DNA of 64,000 nucleotides from Kriegella aquimaris (GTDB lineage Bacteria; Bacteroidota; Bacteroidia; Flavobacteriales; Flavobacteriaceae): NCBI RefSeq assembly GCF_900103215.1, contig NZ_FNGV01000001.1, positions 496,001 to 560,000 of the forward strand, read 5' to 3'. Shown piece by piece: positions 36,360 to 43,567 of this stretch (position 1 is its first letter; each line of letters starts with the position of its first letter). The notes under the pieces were generated by a model. It saw only the letters and a program-made list of their open reading frames with translations, ran no database searches and was not told where the DNA came from. The position numbers and the translations under genes were made by a program.

Positions 36360-36369
36360 AAATTTATTC

Positions 36370-36446
36370 GGCGAGGTAGCTCAGGTGGTTAGAGCGCAGG
36401 ATTCATAACCCTGAGGTCGGGGGTTCAAGTCCCCCTCTCGCTACCA
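36370..36446 (+). tRNA. tRNA-Met (anticodon CAU)
   Basis: A complete 77-base cloverleaf including an encoded 3' CCA. The acceptor GGCGAGG pairs with TCTCGCT using G.U at both ends. The D-arm is GCTC/GAGC, the anticodon stem CAGGA/CCCTG with anticodon CAT at 36404-36406, and the T-arm GGGGG-TTCAAGT-CCCCC. The A.C pair at the bottom of the anticodon stem and the absence of three consecutive G:C pairs argue against the initiator; an elongator tRNA-Met is most likely. A lysidine-modified tRNA-Ile2 cannot be fully excluded. Confidence 0.92.
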
Positions 36447-36448
36447 AT

Positions 36449-36485
36449 AAAAATGGGCTTCCATGCAATTGGAAGCCCATTTTTT
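36449..36485 (+). terminator. Intrinsic terminator of tRNA-Met
   Basis: AAAAATGGGCTTCC, loop ATGCAATT, GGAAGCCCATTTTTT: a 14-base-pair stem with a T-run that starts two bases after the tRNA CCA end. Confidence 0.9.
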
Positions 36486-36490
36486 ATTTC

Positions 36491-36512
36491 TATGTACAAC
36501 ATATGTACAACA
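36491..36512. repeat. Tandem TATGTACAACA repeat behind tRNA-Met
   Basis: TATGTACAACA occurs twice in perfect tandem (36491-36501 and 36502-36512), 45 bases after the tRNA. Short direct repeats of this sort at tRNA 3' flanks can be recombinase arm sites or att remnants. No integrase is nearby, so this reading is inference. Confidence 0.45.
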
Positions 36513-36886
36513 TTTTAAGTTCTTATCCCCACTTTAGAAAAATTCATTAGAAATCTGATTTTAGTCTTTTTCCATAGACAAACTGTGGAACGTCTTGCTT
36601 GTTTCCTTACAAAACCCATTCTATAAAGGGATGAGAATCGGTACCAAGGTCTTCTGAATTGTTTTCACCTCCTTAATTTTAAGATTCATTCATAGGAAAC
36701 TATTGACTTTACAGGTATTTTATTTTCAAAAAAAGTTCCAACTGTTGGCTAGCGACTTTTGATTCTACTTTTTTTTGACCATAGTAGATTATCATGCAAA
36801 ATCTATTGGAGTAATTTTAAAATTTTTAGGACTACGGTATAAGAATTGAAAAATATATCTTCAATTTAATTTTTAACTCAGATATT
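36513..36886. other. Gene-free spacer after the tRNA
   Basis: 374 bases, A/T-rich, without a supported ORF. It marks the change from densely packed housekeeping genes to widely spaced stress-type genes. I see no tRNA fragment repeat or further att-like copy in it. Confidence 0.5.
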
Positions 36887-37351
36887 ATGGGAACATACAC
36901 AAAAGAACTGGCCGATAGGCTAAATGGAATTCTAGAAAAAAATAGCGATGCCGAGAAGGGTTTTGGCAATGCGGCCAACAATACGGAAAACAGAATTCTT
37001 TCAGCCTATTTTAATGAAAAAGCCCTGCAACGAAGGGCATTTGCAGAAGAACTCAAATCAGAAATCGTTACCCTCGGCAAAGACTTCGACGAATCCGGAA
37101 GCGCAACTGCAGCGGCACACCGAGCATGGATAGACATCAAATCGTTCTTTGGCAATTCCGATGAGGCTATGTTGCAAGAATCGATTCGAGGCGAAAGGGC
37201 AGCCGTTGAGGAATACGAGGAGGTTTTAAGGGAAATCAGTTTGCCCACCACTACGGCAATTATATTGCGGAATCAGATGCTCAAAATAGAGAGCGGCCTC
37301 GCCCTAATTAAAAACATTAAAGATTTGGAGGAACGGTCTAAGGCATTGTAA
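36887..37351 (+). CDS. PA2169/DUF2383-type four-helix-bundle protein
   Basis: A 154-residue all-helical protein of the PA2169 family (DUF2383, ferritin-like fold). It starts TKELADRLNGILEKNSDAEKGFGNAANNTEN and continues FNEKALQRRAFAEELKSEI and ESIRGERAAVEEYEEVL. The Glu-rich bundle could bind a metal, but a full di-iron ligand set is not clear. Members are often stress-induced. It is monocistronic-looking, with more than 350 bases free on both sides, and is the first gene of the island behind the tRNA. Confidence 0.85.
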   Translation: MGTYTKELADRLNGILEKNSDAEKGFGNAANNTENRILSAYFNEKALQRRAFAEELKSEIVTLGKDFDESGSATAAAHRAWIDIKSFFGNSDEAMLQESIRGERAAVEEYEEVLREISLPTTTAIILRNQMLKIESGLALIKNIKDLEERSKAL

Positions 37352-37712
37352 TGATTATAGGCATTCACCTATGTCTCTTTTTATCTGCGGATTATACAAT
37401 TTACACAGTATTATTACAAGGTTTTAAGCAACTTCCTTACTTCGAAATGGACATTTTGATTTGAAAAAGCTAGTAATGGATATGCTTTCAGTTTAAAAAA
37501 AGTAAATAATTCAGATGACTAGGGAAAATTAAGAAGAAACAAGCAGACAAACCCAACAAACCCGAATAATCATCGATAAAACGACCTTCAAGAAGCAACA
37601 GACCAGAATTAGGATTATAGAAACCTATTTCTCAAATCTTTAGATTTATTTTATTCAATCTATACAGGCTTTTCTGTAAAAGCATCTTTTTACTAATAAA
37701 ATATTTGGAGTT
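37352..37712. other. Gene-free spacer
   Basis: 361 bases, very A/T-rich, with no ORF that is more than a shadow and no clear hairpin. It probably holds the promoter of the 212-residue gene; no consensus -7 box is obvious. Confidence 0.5.
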
Positions 37713-38351
37713 ATGTTTAAAACGAAAGAAATACGATGGTTCTTCAAAGAGGCAAATAAACCTATTAAAATGTGGTTTGAAAGCCTTGAATTGGGTTCCC
37801 CCGATAAACGTGAAGATATATATTTATCTTTGAAAAACGACAGCCTCAGTGTGAAGCTCAGAGGCCGAGAAATAGAGGTCAAACAGCGTATCGGTGTGCG
37901 CTCAAAAGGTTGTCTGAATTCCAATGCATGGGGCTCTTTTGAGAATTGGATCAAATGGAGTTTTGAAGCAGATACTAACGATAAACTTTTGTCGAAGGTA
38001 ATCCAAGGTAAGTACGAAAGATGGATATCAATTTCCAAAGAAAGGATGGCTGTACAGATAACCAAAAGCAACGGCAATACAAGACTGTTTTCTTCTTCAC
38101 AAATAGTTGAAGAAGGTTGTCAACTAGAATACTCTAAACTTAGCGTGCAAGGCGAGACATGGTACACCTTCGGACTGGAATGGTTCGGCGCAACCTGCAT
38201 TGAACTCAATTCCTCCCTGATTTCCAAAATTTTGTGCGATTCAGAACTCAACTTAAATCAGTCAATGGGCTATCCAGCTTTTCTCTCGGAACATATTCAT
38301 CTGAAGAGCAGCTTGACTGCTACCCACTTAGATTTTAGAGCCGATTCGTAG
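37713..38351 (+). CDS. Unrecognised 212-residue cytoplasmic protein
   Basis: I do not recognise this protein. It has no signal peptide or membrane helix. It starts KTKEIRWFFKEANKPIKMWFESL and has alternating strands rich in Lys, Arg and Glu (REDIYLSL, LSVKLRGREIEVKQRIG, GKYERWISISKERMAVQI). It ends with an LEYSKLSVQGETWYTFGLEWFG stretch read in pieces. Repeated ExK/KxR strand patterns and paired Glu strands are faintly like the triphosphate-tunnel (CYTH) fold, but the standard ExExK motif at the N-terminus is not met (EIRWFF instead). It stands alone between long spacers inside the stress-type island. A stress role is inferred from neighbours only. Confidence 0.65.
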   Translation: MFKTKEIRWFFKEANKPIKMWFESLELGSPDKREDIYLSLKNDSLSVKLRGREIEVKQRIGVRSKGCLNSNAWGSFENWIKWSFEADTNDKLLSKVIQGKYERWISISKERMAVQITKSNGNTRLFSSSQIVEEGCQLEYSKLSVQGETWYTFGLEWFGATCIELNSSLISKILCDSELNLNQSMGYPAFLSEHIHLKSSLTATHLDFRADS

Positions 38352-38802
38352 AAAATTAAGCTACAGTACTACCTCTGGATTTTACGGTGAGTATTTAAGT
38401 ATATCAAAGCAATAAAAAAGTCTTCAGATTAAATTAAAAAGCAGCAATTCCCAAAAAAAATATGTGCTACAATCTATTATATATAAAACCAATACCATTT
38501 GTTCTTTGACGGATTAGAATAACTATGAGGTAACCCTCTCCACCCAAAGATTCCAAACAACGATATCGCTATAATTTCCACAGTTTAATTTGAAAATGAA
38601 AAGGATTTTAACAATAAAATTAACGTTACCTATTGGAGCTTTTACACAAAAAATCAAATGAACAAAGATTTCAGCTATATGAGATATAATTAAAAATTCA
38701 CAAGCAGTAAACTCTAGTATAAACGCATTAAGTTTGTTGTGATAATTGGAACTAAACGACAATTACACTAAACAAAATCATCGATAAATAATTCGATAGT
38801 TT
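38352..38802. other. Gene-free spacer
   Basis: 451 bases, A/T-rich, with only shadow ORFs on both strands. An ATCGATAAATAATTCGAT near-palindrome lies just before the SemiSWEET ATG (about 38780-38798). Nothing else recognised. Confidence 0.4.
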
Positions 38803-39069
38803 ATGGAGTTTGAAGAAATTATTGGAACACTCGCTGGTATTTTTACCACAGTGGCGGCCTTACCCCAAATTATCAAAGCCTGGAAATCCAGAAAAGTGGA
38901 TGATGTTTCCCCTAAAATGTTTTTTATTATAACTATTGGTGTATTGCTTTGGACCCTGTATGGAATTTTAAAATCAGACTTACCAATAATAATTACAAAT
39001 GGTATTTCAGCACTCTTAAATATTCTCATGCTGTTTTTAATATTTAGGTATCGCAAAAACACAGCCTGA
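38803..39069 (+). CDS. SemiSWEET-type sugar transporter, second copy
   Basis: An 88-residue triple-helix membrane protein: EEIIGTLAGIFTTVAALPQIIKAWKSRKVDDVS, a middle helix GVLLWTLYGILKS, and ITNGISALLNILMLFLIF. The PQ motif (LPQ) typical of SemiSWEET is intact, unlike the copy at 25943-26233. It works as a dimer for sugar movement along a gradient. It lies between stress-type genes, which with the downstream GH13 enzyme suggests handling of a compatible or storage sugar. Its own transcription unit is likely. Confidence 0.87.
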   Translation: MEFEEIIGTLAGIFTTVAALPQIIKAWKSRKVDDVSPKMFFIITIGVLLWTLYGILKSDLPIIITNGISALLNILMLFLIFRYRKNTA

Positions 39070-39527
39070 TGTAGAAAAACATCGGTTAAATCTTCTGTGC
39101 AAAACGTATTATTGACTAAAACCTTCCAGAAGGTAGTTGAATATTTACCCTTATGATTTCCTGATTTCCACCATAATATAGGGTTCGTTTCTAAAAACAC
39201 TGTAGCACCTCTCTACTTCACGAAAGCAAGCGAGATCTTTCAACTTATGGATGACGAAAGATGTAAATCAAGATTAGTTTAAATGACTATCCAAATACCT
39301 CCATTAGCCATCGATGAATATCACAATAAGTGAATTCACATCCCGTTGAGCCCAGATAATACAATTACATAGGTAAGATAATGATTGCTTCTAATTTGCA
39401 ATAGCCAAATATCCATCTGTGCCGCTAAAATGTATAACGTTCAACTTCAATGCAATTGAGCAAATATGTATGAAGCACCCACCATAATTTTATAGATGAA
39501 AATATGTTCAACTAAAAATATAATATC
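39070..39527. other. Gene-free spacer
   Basis: 458 bases. The palindrome ACCTTCCAGAAGGT at about 39120-39133 follows the SemiSWEET gene but has no T-run, so it is not a standard terminator. No coding frame is supported. Confidence 0.4.
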
Positions 39528-39845
39528 ATGTTATCTAAATATCGGAAATGCATAGAAGCTTGTCAACAATGCTTTACGGATTGCCAAAACTGCTTGATTC
39601 AAATGAGTGGAAAGGAAAGTATGAATGATTGCCCCTCATGTTGTGTTCAGTGTATCGATGCTTGTTTAGTCTGTATTAAGCTTATGATTGCGGATAGTCC
39701 CTTTTCCAAACGATACGCTGCCCTTTGCGCTGAAATGTGCGAATGGTGTGCGGAGCAGTGCCAGGCACATGACCATGAGCACTGTAAATCCTGTGCTGCG
39801 TCATGCTTAGCTTGTGCAGAGGAATGTAGGAAAATAGCGGCTTAA
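39528..39845 (+). CDS. Cysteine-rich four-helix-bundle copper-binding-type protein
   Basis: A 105-residue cytoplasmic protein with 20 cysteines in CxxxC, CxxC and similar helical spacings (KCIEACQQCFTDCQNC, DCPSCCVQCIDACLVC, LCAEMCEWCAEQC, HCKSCAASCLACAEEC). This is the pattern of DUF326/Csp-like copper-storage bundles, in which Cys thiolates inside a four-helix bundle bind many Cu(I) ions. No signal peptide is present, so it would act in the cytosol. It precedes a general-stress SDR by 99 bases. Copper binding is inferred from family; metal specificity is not shown. Confidence 0.88.
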   Translation: MLSKYRKCIEACQQCFTDCQNCLIQMSGKESMNDCPSCCVQCIDACLVCIKLMIADSPFSKRYAALCAEMCEWCAEQCQAHDHEHCKSCAASCLACAEECRKIAA

Positions 39846-39944
39846 ATTTCAATTAAATTAAGGGTACTTCTTTCCCATATTACACACTGATGATAGTCGT
39901 ACCTAAATAAATTTGAATTCACAGATTAAGAAACTTAACACAAT

Positions 39945-40808
39945 ATGACGATGGAAAATATAAAAGTTAAAGAGAGCGAAGCGCAAACTAGGCAACCTGG
40001 AGATCAATTTAAAATGAACCCCGAACCACTAACCATTAGAAAAAATTATAGGGGTAGCAATAAGTTAACGGGCAAAGTAGCTTTTGTTACTGGGGGCGAT
40101 AGTGGTATCGGTAAGAGTGCCGCAATACATTTCGCCCGAGAAGGTGCAAATGTTGCAATAGTATATTTAAACGAAGATAAAGATGCGGAAGCAACCGAAA
40201 ATGAAATTAAAGCTGAAGGTGTTAAATGCCTACTGTTAAAAGGTGATATCAAGGATGAGGAATTTTGTAAACGCGCTATAAATAAGACTATTGCTCATTT
40301 TGGAAAATTGAACATCTTGGTCAACAACGCAGCGATGCAATTTCCGACCGAAGCTATCGAGAATATTACTTCAGAAAATTTGCATAAAACTTTTGTTACC
40401 AATATTTATGCTTATTTCTATATAGCAAAGGCCGCAATCTCTCATCTGCAAAAGGGTGACACCATAATTAATACCACCTCAGTAACTGCATACCGTGGTT
40501 CTGAACATTTAATTGATTATGCAAGCACCAAAGGTGCTATCGTTTCCTTTACTCGAAGTTTATCAAAATCATTAGCCCCTAAAAATATTAGGGTTAATGC
40601 CGTGGCACCCGGACCTATTTGGACACCCTTAATACCTGCTACATTCAGTGGTGATGATTTGGAAAATTTCGGAAAAGATGTGCCACTGGGCAGGCCAGGG
40701 CAACCCTCGGAAGTTGGGCCTGCTTATGTTTTCTTGGCGAGCGAAGACAGTAGTTATATGACCGGGCAAGTAATACATATCAATGGCGGTGAAATAATTG
40801 GAGGTTAA
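39945..40808 (+). CDS. SDR oxidoreductase of the general-stress (YdaD/GSP39) type
   Basis: A 287-residue SDR with a 40-residue N-terminal extension typical of general-stress protein 39 homologues (RQPGDQFKMNPEPLTIRKNY). It has the cofactor loop VTGGDSGIGKSAA, NNAAMQFP, the catalytic Ser in TSVTAYRG, YASTKGAIV (Tyr and Lys intact) and APGPIWTPLIPA. The extension folds over the cofactor in related structures. It is normally induced by osmotic or oxidative stress in other bacteria. The response-regulator gene follows 20 bases later, so both may be in one transcript. Confidence 0.92.
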   Translation: MTMENIKVKESEAQTRQPGDQFKMNPEPLTIRKNYRGSNKLTGKVAFVTGGDSGIGKSAAIHFAREGANVAIVYLNEDKDAEATENEIKAEGVKCLLLKGDIKDEEFCKRAINKTIAHFGKLNILVNNAAMQFPTEAIENITSENLHKTFVTNIYAYFYIAKAAISHLQKGDTIINTTSVTAYRGSEHLIDYASTKGAIVSFTRSLSKSLAPKNIRVNAVAPGPIWTPLIPATFSGDDLENFGKDVPLGRPGQPSEVGPAYVFLASEDSSYMTGQVIHINGGEIIGG

Positions 40809-40828
40809 ATTAATAAGGATAGAATACG

Positions 40829-41269
40829 ATGGAAGAAAATGAAGAATTATTAATTTATATGGCAGAAGATGATGAGGACGATCAGAAAATATTTACTGAT
40901 GCCATATCGGCAATTGATAAGAATAGTAACGTTACACTATTTAACAACGGTGACGAGCTCATAACAATTTTGAAGAGTACTAATAAATTACCTAATATAA
41001 TTTTTTTAGATCTCTTGATGCCCAAAAAGAATGGTGAAGAATGTTTAATTGAAATACGCGATAACGCTAAGTTTAAAAACGTGCCAATCGTGGTCTATTC
41101 AAACGTTTATGATATTGAAAAGATTTCGAGTTTATTTGAAATGGGCGCAAACCGTTACTTACATAAACCATATTCATTCGATATTCTTATGAAAGCATTG
41201 GATAGGACCATTAATTCAATTAGGAGTAATAGTTTGGGGGGTACAGCTATTATCAATTATGCGGATTAA
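40829..41269 (+). CDS. Single-domain response regulator (CheY-like receiver)
   Basis: A 146-residue protein made of one receiver domain. The acidic pocket is MAEDDEDDQ (residues 11-19), the phosphoacceptor Asp61 lies in FLDLLMPKKNG, and YLHKPYSFD holds the conserved Lys. There is no output domain. Such Rcp-type receivers pass phosphate in phytochrome or stress phosphorelays. No histidine kinase is nearby, so its partner is elsewhere on the chromosome. It lies 20 bases after the stress SDR. A hairpin follows at 41327-41361. Confidence 0.9.
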   Translation: MEENEELLIYMAEDDEDDQKIFTDAISAIDKNSNVTLFNNGDELITILKSTNKLPNIIFLDLLMPKKNGEECLIEIRDNAKFKNVPIVVYSNVYDIEKISSLFEMGANRYLHKPYSFDILMKALDRTINSIRSNSLGGTAIINYAD

Positions 41270-41326
41270 CATTCACATATCGAATTATTCAGGCAGTAGC
41301 ATTAGCAATTAAAGTGTGTGATTAGA

Positions 41327-41361
41327 GGAAATAGCAGCGGAAACATACCCCTGCTATTTCC
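41327..41361 (+). terminator. Hairpin after the response-regulator gene
   Basis: GGAAATAGCAG (41327-41337) and CTGCTATTTCC (41351-41361) form an 11-base-pair perfect stem with a 13-base loop, 58 bases after the stop. A long T-run is missing, so it may be a weak terminator or an mRNA 3' stabiliser. Confidence 0.55.
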
Positions 41362-41750
41362 TTAAATGTTAACTATTTACACCTCAAGAAGAAATATGTG
41401 ACTAGGTATTGACTAAATAACCTTCAATAATATTCAATAATCTTAAACCATTGTAATGTATCTTCAAATTGTAAATCTTTGCTACCGATTATTACGAAAG
41501 ATATAAACTTTCTCTAGCAGATGATGATTGAAAATTTATGAATAAATGAATCCTAATACTGTTGTAAGGAATACGTCCACAAAAAATCACCAGTAACTCA
41601 GCCAGTAGGCACATCATAATATCTTACATACTTGCAGTCAACCCTTTCGGGGCAAACAAATTACTTTTTGAGTTATTTATACCAATGCCATATTGGAGGC
41701 CGTATTTAAATCGACATTAAATTTGACATCAAATTAATAAGTTAATAAAT
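41362..41750. other. Gene-free spacer before the GH13 gene
   Basis: 389 bases, A/T-rich, with no ORF worth calling. It must contain the promoter of the GH13-FAD gene pair, but I cannot place a consensus box with confidence. Confidence 0.4.
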
Positions 41751-43532
41751 ATGTCTATGGAAAATACGATTGTCAAATCAGCGGGAATGGGTGCTGTGCT
41801 TAAAGAAGGGCATACCACATTTAGGGTCTGGGCTCCCCATGCGGAAAGAATCTTTGTGATTGGGGATTTTAATGATTGGAAGGAAGATGATCTCGAATTA
41901 GAGCATGAAGAAAACGGATATTGGTCGACAACTACGGAGAAGGCCAAGGAGGGGCATGAATATAAATATTTAATTCATAATGGTGAAATGAGGTTGCAAC
42001 GTAATGACCCATATGCTTTTGAAGTAACTAACAGTAATGGCAACTCGGTTATCAAAACCCTTGATTTTGATTGGGAAGGCGACGATTTTCAAATTCCAGC
42101 ATGGAACAGCCTAGTTATTTACGAATTACATGTTGGCACCTTTAATCGAAAAGATCCTGATACAGTCGGAACGTTTGAAGATGTAATTGAAAAGTTACCA
42201 TATTTAAAAAATCTTGGTATAAACTGCATTGAGCTTCTTCCCGTGGCAGAATTCGCAGGAGCAATTTCTTGGGGTTATAACCCTGCACACCCTTTTGCGA
42301 TTGAACAAGACTATGGTGGGCCGGAAGGCCTGGCAAAACTTGTTAAAGAGGCGCATAAGGCCGGTATTGCCGTAATAATGGATGTTGTATATAATCACTT
42401 CGGACCATCGGATGTAGATTTATGGCAATTTGATGGCTGGAGCGAGAACGACAAAGGGGGAATCTATTTCTATAACGATCATCGTAGGGAAACGCCCTGG
42501 GGCGATACCCGCCCAGACTATGGAAGACAAGAGGTAAGACAATACCTGCGCGACAATGCACTAATGTGGATTGAAAAATACCGTTGCGACGGATTACGAT
42601 TGGATGCCACGTCGTACATACGCTTCGAAGACGGAGGACTCGGGGAAGACAACGCCATCGAGGAAGGCAATCAGATGATGCGCGAAATCAATACCGAACT
42701 GCAGGAGAAATATCCGCATGTTCTCACTATTGCCGAAGATCTTAAAGGACATGACTTTGTAACCAATACCATTGAATCGGGCGGCATTGGGTATGGCTCA
42801 CAATGGGATATGAATTTCGTACATCCAGTTAGGGAGGCGCTCATAGATACGCATGATGATACACGGGATCTACAGAAAATTGTTGATGCTTTAGAACATA
42901 GCTATAGCGGAGATGCTTTTAGGCGGGTCATCTATACCGAATCACACGATGAAGTTGCCAATGGCAAAGCTAGGGTACCCGAAGAAATTCAACCAGGTGA
43001 TGCTGAAAGTGTGTTTGCCAAGAAGCGTGCTTTGCTGGGCATAATCCTCACGCTAACAGCACCGGGAATACCAATGCTTTTTCAGGGGCAGGAATTTATA
43101 GAGGACGAATATTTCCAAGACACGGAGGCTTTAGATTGGAAAAAACAAAAACGTCTCAAAGGAATTACGGAGCTAGTAGGAAGCATTATCAAGCTTCGCA
43201 CAGGGGAAAATGCCGGCGCCACAGGGCTACGGGAACAAGAAACGGAAATAGTTCATTTCAACCCAGAAACTAAAATATTGGCCTACCATCGCGGTAGTGA
43301 CGTGATGGTTATCTTAAATTTTTGCCATGTCGATTACGAAGATTACGGAATAGGAATCGAAAGCAGTGATTGGCAGTTGTATTTAAATAGTACGGACAAA
43401 AAATACGATGATTCCCTATCCGATTTAGATGTCGATGCTATGGAAGTCGCAGCGATTCCAACGGATAATAAGGCGGTGACAAGTAAGATTAACATACCGG
43501 GATACGCAGCATTGATATTCATAAGGAATTGA
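41751..43532 (+). CDS. GH13 alpha-amylase-family enzyme (trehalohydrolase / branching-enzyme-like)
   Basis: A 593-residue cytoplasmic enzyme. Residues 15-105 form an E-set/CBM48-like domain (TTFRVWAPHAERIFVIGDFN), followed by a TIM barrel with VVYNHFGPSD, the nucleophile Asp285 in DGLRLDAT, the acid/base Glu329 in IAEDL, and the third Asp400 in ESHDE. A C-terminal beta domain closes the protein. The layout fits malto-oligosyltrehalose trehalohydrolase (treZ) or glycogen-branching types; the subfamily cannot be fixed by eye. No treY, glgA or glgC is adjacent. Trehalose or glycogen metabolism would suit the stress context. The FAD protein follows 35 bases later. Confidence 0.85.
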   Translation: MSMENTIVKSAGMGAVLKEGHTTFRVWAPHAERIFVIGDFNDWKEDDLELEHEENGYWSTTTEKAKEGHEYKYLIHNGEMRLQRNDPYAFEVTNSNGNSVIKTLDFDWEGDDFQIPAWNSLVIYELHVGTFNRKDPDTVGTFEDVIEKLPYLKNLGINCIELLPVAEFAGAISWGYNPAHPFAIEQDYGGPEGLAKLVKEAHKAGIAVIMDVVYNHFGPSDVDLWQFDGWSENDKGGIYFYNDHRRETPWGDTRPDYGRQEVRQYLRDNALMWIEKYRCDGLRLDATSYIRFEDGGLGEDNAIEEGNQMMREINTELQEKYPHVLTIAEDLKGHDFVTNTIESGGIGYGSQWDMNFVHPVREALIDTHDDTRDLQKIVDALEHSYSGDAFRRVIYTESHDEVANGKARVPEEIQPGDAESVFAKKRALLGIILTLTAPGIPMLFQGQEFIEDEYFQDTEALDWKKQKRLKGITELVGSIIKLRTGENAGATGLREQETEIVHFNPETKILAYHRGSDVMVILNFCHVDYEDYGIGIESSDWQLYLNSTDKKYDDSLSDLDVDAMEVAAIPTDNKAVTSKINIPGYAALIFIRN

Positions 43533-43567
43533 TTTTCCGTTGCAAACATAATTAATTTGGTAGGCTA

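Noticed and set aside
36447-36886. Prophage or integrative element directly at the tRNA
   Set aside because: No integrase, excisionase, phage structural gene or duplicated tRNA end was seen; only the tandem short repeat supports integration.
37655-39200. Minus-strand ORFs of 79-140 codons in the 37.6-39.2 kb region
   Set aside because: They overlap well-supported plus-strand genes or lie in A/T-rich spacers, and their translations show no family pattern.
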